Shown: piece by piece, positions 11,025 through 23,650 of the stretch | How positions within the stretch are numbered: position 1 is the first letter of the stretch | Layout: each line of letters opens with the position of its first letter | NCBI GenBank assembly: GCA_030765055.1 | Contig: CM060953.1 | Span: 187,083,782 to 187,147,781 of the forward strand | DNA: 64,000 nucleotides | Source: Mantis religiosa | Lineage: Eukaryota > Arthropoda > Insecta > Mantodea > Mantidae | Reading direction: 5' to 3' | The notes under the pieces: generated by a model | The model's database searches: none | Seen by the model: only the letters and a program-made list of their open reading frames with translations | What the model was told of the DNA's origin: nothing | Translations under genes and position numbers: made by a program

Positions 11025-11280
11025 CAGTGTTGATTCAACTGTTTTCTTTCTACAACGTTTTAAGCTTTTTTTTCCCCCTCTCCACAATGCTTTGGCATTA
11101 AAACTGAATTTTCTGATTTGATGCTACCTCATTAAATGGGGTAATGTGGATCATATGCTTAATTTCTGCATTACACATTGCTAGAATATGAGTGAATGTC
11201 AACCTTTATTTCAAGTTTTAAAAAAGTCAGCATCTTATTAGTTAAACACACTAAATTTCACAAACATTGCATGGAAATGT

Positions 11281-11547
11281 ATACAAATATAATAATTTGG
11301 AACTTAAAACTTCACTTGTCTTATAAGAAATGATGACACTTTTCTTATAAATTGAATAGGATCACGATTTTCACATCGTCAGTCAAAATCACAATCTCGT
11401 TGTCAACATTATAGTCCCTAGAAGTTTGTGGTTCCGGCTGATGATGTGGAAGAACTCTCACAAAATCGCGATCCTGTTCAATTTATAAGGAAAGTGTCAT
11501 CATTTCTTATAAGTGAAGTTTTAAGCTACAAATTATTATATTTGGAT
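11281..11547. repeat. Inverted duplication, arms about 90 bp, spacer about 86 bp
   Basis: Left arm 11281-11373 and right arm 11460-11547 are reverse complements at roughly 90% identity, with one 5-bp indel. The right arm lies inside a 66-codon plus-strand frame (11428-11628) with one predicted membrane span. A transcript through this region could form a long stem. Confidence 0.85.
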
Positions 11548-12942
11548 ATATTTGTTTGCGCTTCACTGTTAATAGCTGCATATTTTACGTATTTATTGTA
11601 TAGAAAGGTAAAACAAATTAAAGCATGATCAGTCTAAAATAAAAATTTTAATACGTGTGAAATAGTATTTCTTACAATTTTTACAAGCACAAATGAGCTG
11701 GGACAAAAGTGCTACTTTTCCCCCTTCCTTCTGTCTATCTTCTCTTTGTGAAAACAAAGTTACTGTTCCATCATGTTGCATTCATTAACTTAGAAAGCAT
11801 GCTATATTTCATTGCAGACACTTGGTGCTCTATTTTTTGAGTGCAATTATTTATTGTCTTTGCGGCTAATTTAACAAAAATTGCCTAATGCAGGGGTTGT
11901 TCCTTTTCTCTTTGAGCAGGATTGTCTCGCACTTCATCAGAAGACGATTTGACAGCAAGGTTGTTTTAGCACTTGAATTGATTTTTCTGTTGATGGACTG
12001 GCTGAAGTGTAGTGTTCATTTCAACGACAAGAAACTTCAATAACAATTTTCTTTCCAGGTGAAAGATTAAGTTGCTTTGCTTGTTTAACCTCTCTTCTGG
12101 TATTTGATGTCAATTCTTGCTTCTTTTGGATGATGAGCAAATTATTCAGTCCATAATGTTTCATCACTCTTGGAGTCTGTCGTTCTCATCTGGAATTGCA
12201 GCAACATTCCAGTTTTACAAAAGCCAAACATTGTGTTTATTTGAGGTTTATTTTCCCAAATGTTTATTAAAGTTGACGAAATTGAGATTTAGGAACACTC
12301 CCTCTTTTAGTCTTCTTCTACTCATTGTGGTGCTTTACCATAAGATGGAAGTAATACAGACTTTACAGTATATGAAGGTTTAGGTGACTTGGCAAGTTAT
12401 TGCTGGCCATTACTTTAATTTTATGACAAAGTGTATGAGTATTTCCAAAGCCAAGGTGAACTTTCAAAGAAGTCAAACCAGCCACTACCATCTGTTGTTA
12501 TTACCATCAATGCCTCGCTTAACTCAGGTGTCATAAGCGCCTACTCTTCTACACTGTATAGGAGGCAACATCTATAGCAGCTGCAGATTGTGATGTGTCT
12601 AGTATCTGCTCCGGATGCTTAAATATTTCACTAGCTCTTTAGCTGCTCTAGGATGATCTGTAAAGTTTGTTTCATTGTGATTATGTTCGAGAAGTCTCTA
12701 TCTCTTTGCAGTCTTTATCAAAATACTTCTGGATCATCACCCTTGTTGCTGTTCAAGCTATCTTTATGTTCTTTCCACATGTCATAGTTAATTTCTGATT
12801 CTGTTCCACAAATTCTTTCCACGCTTGAGCATTTTTCTACTCTTCCTGTTTGGTTTAGATACTCCTGTTTTAGTTCAGTTATTTCCCTTGGCCTTTATAA
12901 TAGATCATCTTTCAGATCCTTTTATTTCTTCATATTTAGAGT
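11548..12942. other. Background, no gene seen
   Basis: AT-rich sequence; short frames only. No repeat family recognised. Confidence 0.45.
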
Positions 12943-13152
12943 TCAGTTTACTTGAGCTGGCAGCTGAGTAAAGATGTGCACTAAAAGAATTAGTCTGTTA
13001 CCAATCCTGAAAGAAGACTGAGGGTAATTTATACATGTGGAGTAATTGATACATGTACCATCAATAGCTTCACATGTATAAAATCATCCTGTCTCCTTTC
13101 AGGATGAGTAACAGACTAATTCTTTATTCAGCTGCCACCTCAAGTTAATTGG
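12943..13152. repeat. Near-perfect palindrome of about 200 bp
   Basis: The two halves fold on each other almost without a loop. The outer parts pair around 'cttgag-tggcagctg', the middle around 'agaattagtctgttac' and 'atcctgaaag', and the centre around 'tacatgt'. The left half has an extra 12-13 bp near 12974. The form is that of a foldback MITE or hairpin element; no target duplication is clear. Confidence 0.85.
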
Positions 13153-14440
13153 AGTGTAGAACTATGGGTCTGCCAGATTTTGGAAGACTTGACATTTCTA
13201 GTTGGTCTGAAAAGTATGAATATATACATCATGCCAAAAATCGTTTGGAAATATGTGTTAATTTTGGCAGAGTGTCTCCTAAAAATACGGCCTATTTTCA
13301 TTGTTACCTTCAAGTAGGCTTTATGGTTACTCAAGGGATTGTAATACTTGTAGCAATTGCAGAGGTACCTTATTGCATAATGAGAGGAGTGTGAACTTTG
13401 TATTTGTGACATTTATCTGTTTGCGGATGGAGGGATTCAATATCTCAATTTTTGTAGTAGCTGCCTTGTCAGCATTATTATCTACAGTTGACAGCTTATT
13501 GACTTCAAACCATGATTACAGGAATGTTGTGATATACACTAGAATTGAAAGAATACTTGCAGTGTTTCATGTGCAATTACTCAGACACATTCATCAATGT
13601 AAGATTCTAAAAGGTTTCCCTTAACACTTCAATTTCCTGCGAGTTACATTTTCTAATTTGTTTATTTTGTATCCTTGTGATTGGTTAAAATTTTTTTAGA
13701 TATTTATTATGATAATGGAACAGCTTTTCTGTTTTAATTGTAAAATATTAGGTTTTAGATTCAATGTTCTTAAAGGAGAAGAACACAATCTTAAAATTTT
13801 ATAGTTGATAACATTTCCAATTTGATGTATCAGGTATTTGTTAAATGCTTTAGGGATATAATGATGCTTACATGGTTTATTTACCTTTAAACTCAGTAGG
13901 GCTGTAATGCTAATACAATTACTTTAATTTCAGGATAAGCATGATGGGGCCCTCGAGATTGTGGAAACCATCAGGTAAGACTTGAACATTGTAAAATGCC
14001 CCATCTTGTAACACTAACCATGGTGGTGTACTTGGTTGGAAAGAACTCATTGCCAATGTCATATGGAATGAATACTAGTATGACCTTAACTATTACCATC
14101 GTGACACAGTATGTCAGTTTTCTGTAGTTCAATATTTATATTAAGTGAAAGATGCAGTTTAAATAGCTTTTTAAACAAGTTTTTGAAGTTCATGGTCATA
14201 GCGAATGCTAGAAACATTTTCTTTATTCCCTTTGGCACTGAGTTCTTTTCTTTTGTGTAGTATTCTTTAACATCTTAGTAAAACAGCAGATTTAGTATGA
14301 ACTCTGGTTAACAGGATATGGTCACACATGATAATAGTATTTTTAGTTTCTTTTAAAAAATATCTCTTTAAAGCACTGATTGTTAACATTATTAGCAAAA
14401 GATATGTTGAGAGTATTTGTGCACATCAGTAAATAAGTAT
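13153..14440. other. Background, no gene seen
   Basis: Two overlapping plus-strand frames (to 13394 and to 13624) carry hydrophobic stretches but no motif I recognise. The rest is AT-rich non-coding DNA. Confidence 0.4.
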
Positions 14441-14653
14441 TGTGACTTTGTGGGTTCGTGAAATAATAAAACTAGGTTACGAAACACAAAAACTACACTT
14501 TATTTTCCTAGCAAATACATTCGTCACCATTACAGTTTGCTAGCTAACCTTAAACTGTATATTTTTCCAACTCTACATTCAACTGTCTCTCACTTCCGGT
14601 AACGATCGGCCCTCATTTTTCATCGGCTTCGCGAACCTACCACCAGGGTGACA
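14441..14653 (-). mobile_element. Solo LTR, 213 bp, with 4-bp target duplication
   Basis: It begins TGTGACTT and ends GGGTGACA on the plus strand, a TG...CA pair with imperfect inverted ends. It is flanked on both sides by GTAT (14437-14440 and 14654-14657). A minus-strand AATAAAG lies inside, about 60 bp from the left end, which orients the LTR on the minus strand. A 4-bp duplication fits Gypsy-type integration. No internal region remains, as expected after LTR-LTR recombination. Confidence 0.75.
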
Positions 14654-14657
14654 GTAT

Positions 14658-16450
14658 TACTTATAGGCATTTTATGGTCTAGTGTTTTGGTGATAGGATT
14701 AGGGAAAATGAGGTCATTCTGTAAGAAAGTAGTCTATTTAATGCACATTACTAACAAGTGTCCCGAATAGTACATTGTTTACACTAACTTAAAAAAGCTT
14801 TGATAACAAGTTCGCTTTAAACGTATTTGAAGACATATAAATTGCCCACAATTTGTATAACTTTAAAACATCTGGTTTCAGGATTAAGGGAATAAGTACT
14901 TTAACATTATTTTGAAGTTCACCTCAATGAGACGTCAACGAGTTGCACACAGCGAAAGCATTTCTGGAGTGTATGCATGTTATTCTATTCTAATTATTTG
15001 TGTTTATATCTATTTTTATAATCATTCCATAAGAATAAAAAAGTGTCCATATAAAGGTTGTAATAAGGGGGAGGTGGGCGTATCCACTCTTCTCTCCCCT
15101 TGCTGGTTTTAACCTGCGTGCATTGCTTCTGACAGGGATGATTGATTCACACGTAAACATTGTCCCCTGAGCGACTCTACCTTTGCTACCAGCTAGGTAA
15201 CCGAATATTTTCTATTTTGAAAAACTCTGCATGTACAGATGGTGGGGGCGGGGCACGTAGATTTTGATTTCCATCGCTGTGAGTAGCCGAAACCCACGTG
15301 ACGGAAGTTGGGATATTCTTTATCGCCTTGTCTAGTTTTGTTAAAATGCAAACAGCTGCAATTTTTATTATTCACTTACAGCCTTGAATAACCTGTTACT
15401 TCATGTTTATTTAACGTGCTTTAAATAAGTCAGGCAGTGTGACGCGATGCTCAAATGAGTTGGAGTCCTTACGGCCTAACTTTTCAGACACGCTGACGAA
15501 CTGTGAAATGCATATTTGTCACTACAAAATTAATTACCGATACACAGTAAGGGCATATGTACTCAATTGTTCGTCAATCTCGTATCGGGATAGGGAGTTT
15601 GCGTCATATTGTATATACAGAGTAATCTGGTTTCTTCCCCCTTATAGTGAGAATTTTGGACTGGCTTTAGGCTCTTTAAAATCGTTTGGACATTTCGTTC
15701 ATTCATCACCCTATGTAACCGATCCAGTTAAAGGGCGTTATAGAATTATGCATATAATTGATCCTATGAGTCTACTGAAATAATATGACTGAAAAGAGGT
15801 CACAAAATCTATAGACAGAAGTATTATAAGTTCATGTACTTAGCTACTATCACGAAATAATTCAGCGCAGGTGCAGTGATAACGTAGGCGTGTGTATATT
15901 TTCGTTGGAGGATTTCACGGCGAGGTGAAGCGAACTTTGGAAGCAGAGCGAAGCATCTGTCATTGGCCTTGAGTATTTTTAAACGCAGTGGCGTTCCCAA
16001 TCCGGCAGCGCAGGAGGTGCCGAGAAACCAGGTGGATGCCATCTGGTGAGGGCTTCCAGGATTTTGGCTCTATTCCCGAGAGTTATTCATGAGGCGAGCT
16101 AATTGTGCTTGTAGCGTCATCGTTGTGCATGACGTCATGGACTGTGATCAGTTTGATTCAGGTCATATTATGCAGTACACGGGGACAGCAAGACAGTAAA
16201 TAGGTCGACGTATGTATGTCCTACTCGTGTAATGCAGTTGTCTCCTTCATGGAAATAAAATATTCGGTGTTGAATCACTGAAACGGAACTTGCATGCTGG
16301 AGATAACTCTTGAATCGCTGCACATTTTATGGCAACATCGGTGACATTTGGTAAGAAATGGGAGCATTTTGTGTTTTTATTCCACTAGAACTGGTATTTT
16401 CATGGTACTTAATTTAATTTTTAGCATCAGCAATTTCAAAGTCATCTGTC
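14658..16450. other. Background, no gene seen
   Basis: A 114-codon plus-strand frame at 15439-15783 has no recognisable domain. A GC-richer patch around 15900-16150 contains two TGACGTCA-like sites, but no transcript structure can be argued from it. Confidence 0.4.
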
Positions 16451-16644
16451 TTTTTTTTTTTTTTAATTTTAAGACCTCCAACGTAGGTCATATTGGACGA
16501 TGAAAATGTTACTCTGAGTCCAGGGTCTATAGAGCTTAGGTACCCGATATTCATCTCTCAGGATAAGGAAAAACCCCTGGAAGACCATCTGAACTCGGGA
16601 TCTCTGAATTATGTAGATGCGCTATCCCCACACCACAGAGATGG
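16451..16644 (-). repeat. SINE family A copy with A-rich tail
   Basis: On the minus strand it ends in a run of A (T-run at 16451-16464) preceded by the family tail 'cgttggaggtct'. The body matches through the 'agctctatagaccctggac' zone. The tRNA-like head is damaged at the far end. The A-run supports LINE-assisted insertion. Confidence 0.85.
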
Positions 16645-19619
16645 ACGTTACTCGGTCCTGAGCAGTTGGGTAGAGCATCCCGTGGAACCAATGTTTGTCA
16701 ATTACTCCGTTTCAGAATAGCTTTAAGAAATATACCTACATTTGTAAATTTGAAAGTTGTTTTTCATTTATTAAAATGTATTTGAGATAAAATGCTTTAT
16801 ATTCTGTTGAATTTCAACAATTGAACATGTATACAACTTTGTATGCTGAGCTCATATTCAAAGAGCGTATAATTTTTATCTCGTAAAAACAAGATTAATG
16901 ACCAGTAAATGATATAATGCCTTAATTTTTCCCTAAAATACCTGTGGTGTATTCCCCCAAGCTAGATCATTATCTTCACAGAACGAAATTAACGTACATA
17001 CGTGTGTGTACTTATGTTTTCCACTCTTATTCACGAGGCTGTATAGCTTAGAATATGAAGAAAATTTAACTTTGCTTCGTTTCTGCTTTCTAGTTTATTT
17101 GCCGATACTTATCTAGATAAATACATTTTTCGTTTATTAATCTCGCGGGCTTAAACAGGACAGAATCCTGTGTGTTTATCCCGTAATTTTTTGATTCCTG
17201 GGACATGCCATTCCGGCACTATTTCATGATTGCACCTTGTGTGTACTTTAACGTTATGTAACTAGTAGTACGTTATTAGATTCTAGTCTGGATTTAATCT
17301 CCAAAACTTCGGTGATGGTAAAAAGTTAAGCATTTAAGTACATTGCGCTGTAGTGTTGAGATATTGAATTACAATGCCAACTGACGCCAGGATATTAATC
17401 TGTGCGCCAGGAACAGTGAGGAACAAAGCATAGTCGGCGTAAGTACAAAGATAAACAATTGAAGAGAGTTTCAAACATGGAGGGTTAATGATTTCATGTT
17501 TTATGGTTTAAGCTTATAATTTCTAGTTTCTTATAGTTTCCCATCACTTTTGTGAAACAATATTGAAAATATATAAAACATTAATCCCAATTTAAAGCTT
17601 TTCTTTCAACAAGTGGACCAAACTACGTTATATTCGACAACGTATTTTTATATGCTTTTCTGCACTTCATCTCTAATCGGAAGGACTGCAATACTATGTC
17701 TTCTATCTTCGTCGTTTTAGTTGCACTCAAAACCGTCGGCGTTCAGTGGCAACTTTGGTGTTTTTACAAAATAGGGGAAGAAGGTTCTAGGGAAACATCC
17801 CCTTTGGAAGGAGCCAGGTCTAGCTTTGAGCGGCTGGCTCATCTTGTCTGCAGGAAACCACGGAATTGGGTCACCAGCGTCTGCTAGCATGCAGTGGTGG
17901 CACAATTTGCCAGTCAGCCGTGAGTGAGTGCAAGGATGTCCAAACTTATTTCCTGTATCATCATACTAGACATCTGCTGTAGAAGTTGAGGCATAACTGT
18001 GCTTCTCGAGTTCAGCACTTCTTAGTAACCTTTCTGCAGCTTCACCATTGATATTTTCTGTCAAAATGATTTACTCTTGAATATCATTCAGAATTACATT
18101 AATGAAGCAATTTTGCTGAAGCTAATAGCCCTTTTGGGCTCATGGTGTCTCAAAACTACATTTCCGGTGCAATTTCGATATCATTGTTTGGGTTAAATTC
18201 AATACTTTGCCCCATTTCGGCAGGGATGGTGATTTTTAGCGTTTGTACGATAGAAATGTGGCATGTAGGAGGAAAACTGTAGTTAGTGTTACCTTTGATA
18301 ACCAGGTTTTGTGTACTGAAACGTTAACATCAATTTAAAATCACATATGTGCATTTTTAACAGTGAGATAAGATGTTTAGCATTTATTTTAAGCTGTTCT
18401 AACAACATTTGCAGCTGGAATGTATCTGTCAGTTGGGGATGAAGATATTTGTCAACAAATGCTATTGACTCTAAATGATGGGGACTTTATTTAAACTTAA
18501 TTCTTTCAAATGTTTAACATTCCACCAAGGGGGTTCAAGTTACCAATGTATTACAGAAAAATATTGTTTGTATCATTTTGTTACACATTGATGCTCATAT
18601 TTTGATGCATTTCCGTAAAAGTGTTCATGTTGCTTTTTATATTTGAGGAAGGAACCACGAATTGCAACACATTTCGTGTTGATATCGTATTTTACTATTC
18701 CTCTTGCATTTTCAGCCTATTTCACACTTTTATTAAATTTGCAAAGCATTAATCTTTCGCGTCAAATCTCATTAGCAAGAGTCGATAGTAACAGAGAACG
18801 CTGTAGCACATCGGTTTTTGTTATGATTGTAAATAAAAAAAGTGCGTTGGCGGGCAGCACTTAATTGGGCGTGGTAGGGTTACATCACTGGGTCGTTCAT
18901 TCATAATGAACTGCAACAGCGTACGCTGAGAGGAAGACGCTGAGAACAGTCTTTATTATTGTGTAAATATAAGGCAAGACATAACACAACCAAAACACGA
19001 TAGTGGGATGTTTGTTTTTCTGTTTGCGGCATTAATCGTAATAGGAATCTGTTGGTTCAGGAAAATTGTAAAGTATGCATAAAAATCTTAACAATATGCT
19101 CTGTACGCACTAGTCATACTCTGAAATTAATATTTTTGGTACTTCAGATGTACCAATCTCTGCAATTCGATTTAAAGTATACGAGGTTCATTTTTTCCCC
19201 CGAAAAACTTAGTTGTAAACTGTTTTTCATTAGTATAAGTTGGTATACTGAGAAAGATCTTACGACATTTACAGAAGTTCTTGGGTAACATTTCTTCACG
19301 AAGAACTAAGGGTTTTTCCACAGAGTACGAAACTAATTTCAAGGTTTCTCTAAAGCATTGCTTGCGCACTGTACCACTTAATTTTCCTGCATGCTTTAAG
19401 GATGCATTTTCAGGTTCACCGAACCTCCCTGAGAAATGATATGGTATCATGGGCTCTGTTATTTTGTTACTATTACTGCTAAATTAAAACTTTATGAAAT
19501 TCACACAGCAACACAGAACATGTGTAATTGCATGAACTATAAAATTGACACAACGCCTAGATTAGTATAAAACACATCGCAAAGTTTACTTCTATAACCA
19601 TAAGAAAAGAAAGTAAATC
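16645..19619. other. Background, no gene seen
   Basis: AT-rich sequence. Short overlapping frames near 17696-17905 and 18643-18864 have no motif. No repeat family recognised. Confidence 0.4.
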
Positions 19620-19690
19620 TGCGGAGCACCTGCTTGCGGCGCTAGAGGTCCGGAATTCGATTCCCATCTCACGGATGGGTAATTTTCTCC
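19620..19690 (+). repeat. tRNA-like SINE head
   Basis: It contains a B-box-like 'aattcgattcccatctc' after a GC-rich 'gcggcgctagaggtcc'. Downstream sequence is A-rich but belongs to no family defined here. Probably a SINE 5' end of a minor family. Confidence 0.45.
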
Positions 19691-20423
19691 AGTGAGCATA
19701 ATTTCATGCTCTTTCAGAGTCTAGAAGTATGTGTGATGTATAAAACCCAAATAAATTCAGTAACATCTGTACATCAATATGTTACAAACGAAAGGCCGCC
19801 GAGATAACCACTTTGAGGTATAAGAAAAGAGAAGATCGATGTGCAGTTATCACTGAGCGTCAGAAACATGAGACGATCGTAAAAGCGAAAGCAGGTTAGA
19901 ACCATTGGCGGGTTTTTCTCTTTGAGTCGGGATAGGATGAAACTTCCGGAGCTTAAGTTTGTGCCGGCCGGGTGGTTCATGCAAAGCACCTGGTCTTCAC
20001 CAGCCAACATCTGCCATTGAATTTACCCAGCTGTGTTTCTCGGTTATGTCAACCTCATTAACTCATCCAGCAATAAAAGTGAGAAGGTTGGATGTGTTGC
20101 ACTACTGCAACTGAAAGTGGTTTTTAAAGCTTATGAAACTCCACCTGTACCCCTATGCTTCCATGAGTTAAAGCATTTTAATGTGTGGGTAACTGATATC
20201 ATTTTGTAAATACATGACTGTTACTTTCTTTTGAGACACCTTACAATGTACATTGCTCTCTGCAATTTGCTATTGTTCCTGTTGTATGTTCGGATTTTAA
20301 TAAAATTCTCTAATGTTAATTTTTATATATGGACTCTCTTTTAAGAGCTATGGTCTCCGCTTTCTATATTGGGCGTGAAAGAAAGCTTAATTTTGCTCAA
20401 AGACCTCTTTGTCAGAAGTCATT

Positions 20424-20483
20424 GCCCTCCGCCGGGTTTCAAACCATGACTCTCGGGAACTAGAAGCTAGCGTGTTACCCACA
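20424..20483 (-). repeat. tRNA-like SINE head, minus strand
   Basis: On the minus strand it reads as a tRNA-like head: a start near 'gtgggtaacacgctagc' and a B-box-like 'ggtttgaaacccgg'. No matching body was recognised next to it. Confidence 0.5.
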
Positions 20484-20849
20484 GGATTTGAGGAGCAGAG
20501 AGGTATGGAAACATCACAGATACATACTTTTCAATTAAATCGCAGTTTATGAACATGTCATACGTTATGGTAGCTTCTGGGTGCTATTCCCAGATGGCTA
20601 AAAGGCGTTTATTGAAAGGGAAAACGGGACAAAAGTTTCAGGAAACGAACTCGACCTCTAATATTGTAGTAGACGACCTCTAGGTCAGGAGAGGTCTTGC
20701 AGAAGAATTGTCAATCCAAAGTCCGTATCGATTATGTTATTATGGTCTTACGAAGACTTCGCCCGGAAATAGATGGCATGGTATACAGAAGGCATTTCCT
20801 TTGAATCTCAATTTTAATTATTTTTTCTCCTAGTTTAACATCGATTAAC

Positions 20850-20990
20850 GTAGTAAATCACATCAGTCGATGATTGAAATAGTGGCAATGATACCGTTGC
20901 TCATTTAGGATAGCTAAAAACTCATCCGGTTAAGTCATCTTAACCGAGGTTCGAACTTAGGACGTCTTGAATGTGAGGCAGACATTCGCG
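20850..20990 (-). repeat. SINE family A, old copy
   Basis: The minus strand shows the B box region 'agttcgaacctcgg' preceded by 'cattcaagacgtcc', and a decayed body ending near the 'atcgactgatg' zone. It is more diverged than most family members. Confidence 0.65.
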
Positions 20991-21474
20991 TGTAAAGGCC
21001 GGCGGGATGTGCGCTCGCATGCGATACAAGTTAGCTGGACACAAAGTATGAATGACGTCAGATGAACAGCACGACCATGAAATGTGCATTCGTCGAAAAC
21101 AACGTGACGAAATCTCTGCTAAATAGTGAAGCATTGTCTTTTAAGTATGCAAACGCAAGTTCAAGGCCTGGTATAACGCGAATGTTTTGTTTCCTCTCGC
21201 TGTGAGGGGGTTGTCATGCTCAGTACCAATCTGCAGTTTACATGCGCCAGCAAAACAATACAGTCCGTGTGCAGTATACTTAGGGAAAAAGGCACACGCC
21301 CTGGCGCTATTATTGCTATAAAATACGCATTAAAATTACTACATTTTTGAGTGGACACGTAATGTAGCATTTGCATGCTTTTTAAGAATTGCCTTTATTA
21401 TATATTCACATTTGATAACGTCATTTAAAAATGATTGGATGGTCATTTCTTCCGCATTCCCGTATTTCAGTTTA

Positions 21475-21614
21475 TGAAGAATGGGTCAGTATCCAAGGCC
21501 CATCGTTGATTCCAAGATGTCGCGTACTTAAGTACTCCAGCTTAAGAAATCTCGGCACACCGGAAGAACTGATATGATCCTGGAAATTTGTTGCTTCCTT
21601 AAAAAAAAAAAAAA
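21475..21614 (+). repeat. SINE family F, 3' part with poly(A)
   Basis: It shares its 3' end ('ctgatatgatcctgg' and following T-rich bases) with the copy at 30205-30412, and ends in about 13 A residues. The head is not recognisable as a tRNA. Confidence 0.6.
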
Positions 21615-21963
21615 TAGTGCGTTTGCAAGACACTTAAACTACAGCATAGTTAAACCCTAAAACAGAGGTCCCCTATATGTTAGCGTTCAAGTTATGACTT
21701 CGCTAGAAACACAGCAATATTGCCTTCGTATTTTAGAAGTGCATAAAGTGCAAATTGTAGAATTCAGATCAGTACGGTTTTACATTTTTTTTTCCCTTAG
21801 TAACCTTTTGTCTATCTTGCCAGTAAGTGGTTTTACAGAATTAATCGGAATATTAAGTTAATATGTGGTATTTTTACCAAAAGCGCCACCCATTACTTCT
21901 CTTTCTTTCATTTTTATAGCTTTATTTAACTTTTTATGGCAATTTACTTTCTTTAACCGGCTC

Positions 21964-22152
21964 GGTCATATTAGTCGATAAATGAAATAGGCGAAACGAT
22001 GCTCAAATACGTCTGGGGTCCATAAACTTAGAGATTCATCTTTCAGGATAAGGGGGAAATACTTTTCAGTAAACTCATCGTGACAGAGGTTGGAACTTAA
22101 GACCTGTTGAATGTGAGGCAGGCACGCTACCATCTACGCTATAGAAGCGGGC
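21964..22152 (-). repeat. SINE family A copy
   Basis: The minus strand has a nearly full head ('cgcttctatagcgtagatgg', then 'gcgtgcctgcctcac'), a decayed B box, the 'ttatcctgaaagatgaat' body and the 'tttcatttatcgac' region. The tail and poly(A) are missing. Confidence 0.85.
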
Positions 22153-22279
22153 TCCTCTTTTACCATTAAACTGAGATAACTCGTGTTTTTAACGGGTTGT
22201 GATCATTTGTAACTTGAAACACCCATCCCGCTCACCGTATAATCCAGACCCTGCTCAGCTTAGGTCCCAAGCTGCTGTC

Positions 22280-22335
22280 GGAAATTGAACCAGGACCTCT
22301 GGACTAAGCGGATGGAGTGCTCACCTCTCTGATAC
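22280..22335 (-). repeat. tRNA-like SINE head, minor family
   Basis: Minus strand: 'gtgagcactccatccgc' followed by a B-box-like 'ggtcctggttcaatttc'. The neighbouring 22205-22279 may be its body. It resembles no other copy in the window. Confidence 0.45.
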
Positions 22336-23117
22336 ATTGGTTACGCAGTTAATTTTATTTTTACCTGAATCCTTAGGTATCCGAAACCTGTGGTAAAGTA
22401 CTTTTGTACTGTTTAAATGTTTTGGTAGCACTCAGTGATCGATGTTTTCTCCTAAATCAAACAGCTATTTGACATTAGGTATTAAAGTGGAAAAGACAGT
22501 GGAAGTACAAGATATGCAACCGATGCGGTTTGTATAAGACAAGTCTGTCCGCGTATGGTTGTTCATCTGGCCTCAAGGGCTGTACGGTATCTGATGATGT
22601 AGGTCGTTCTCCACCCAGATGTAGCATCTCCGTGTTTTGCAACTACAACGGAATTAGCGTTTACGCTACACCCACCACACCGCTTTTCCTCATTGCATTT
22701 TCCCCTTTGTCAACCTCGAAATGTTTGGATAATCACGATGCAATGTTTTCGTTTTGGCTCTCAATGTGTTTTCAGGTTTAATGCTAGATGAATTGAAAGA
22801 ATTTGAGACCGTAAAGTATAAACTAAAACTGAAGTTTTATTCAGTTGCTTTAAACAACTGAACTGAATTATGAAGTGCTAATGCGACGTTAAATTCTCAT
22901 ACTAACGCATTTTTCTAGTTGAAGGGCCAGGCATTCTCAAAATGAATTCTGTTTAGTTTTTGTAGCGTGCTGCGAAAGATATGCGGGATCAAGCGCTGTT
23001 TTATTGTTAAAATGGCTTCTCCACCGCCTTGCTACGGGTATAGTTCCATAATTTCCAGGTTTTCCAGTTAATATGCTAATATAAGATATGCTTCCGTGGA
23101 TGCTGGTTTTCCAAATG

Positions 23118-23333
23118 GCCCGCCTCAGTAGCGTAGGTGGTAGCGTGTCTACTTCACGTTCTATAGGCCCTGAGTTCAGGGTGAGCTATCTGGATAAGAT
23201 TTTTCCCTGGTTTTCCCTCATCCTGAGAGATGATGTATGGTAAACTGTAAGCTCTTGGGCCATAAACTCGTTTGACCATCGTTTCATTCATCGTTCGTTT
23301 TGAACTAACGTTGCAGGACGTAAATTAAAAAAT
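23118..23333 (+). repeat. SINE family A copy, near full length
   Basis: Head 'cgcctcagtagcgtaggtgg' with an A-box-like region, a damaged B box, the family body through 'gtaagctcttgggcc', and the tail 'aggacgtaaattaaaa'. Both ends are preserved, so this copy helps define the family length of about 215 bp. Confidence 0.85.
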
Positions 23334-23565
23334 TGCATGTGCCCTCTAGAAATGTTATATTTTTTAAAGGCCGTAACTACCCCTATCGTCAGTGTCCTAG
23401 TGGTACCTGTTGGTGGTATCATTATTAATTGGACTTTCCATGAAAGGTCATATATATATGGTAGAGTTGAAAACAATGAGATTGCAGCTTTCACTCCGCG
23501 ACCCCTAGTTTATGTAAAATTTTAAGAAAAACATAGGGATTGGAAAGGTATAGTTGGTTAGAAAA

Positions 23566-23650
23566 ATGCAATTCCATGTCCTGGATTTGAACCACGGATC
23601 TCTGGGTCTCCGTCCGGTTGCTTTTAGCCACTGAGCTACCACGGCCAACA
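23566..23650 (-). repeat. tRNA-like SINE head
   Basis: The minus strand reads like a tRNA: 'gtggtagctcagtggctaaa' (A box), a short stem region, then 'gtggttcaaatcc' (B box). The 3' part is short. The A box is close to that of real tRNAs, but the acceptor stem does not pair, so it is a SINE head and not a tRNA gene. Confidence 0.6.
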
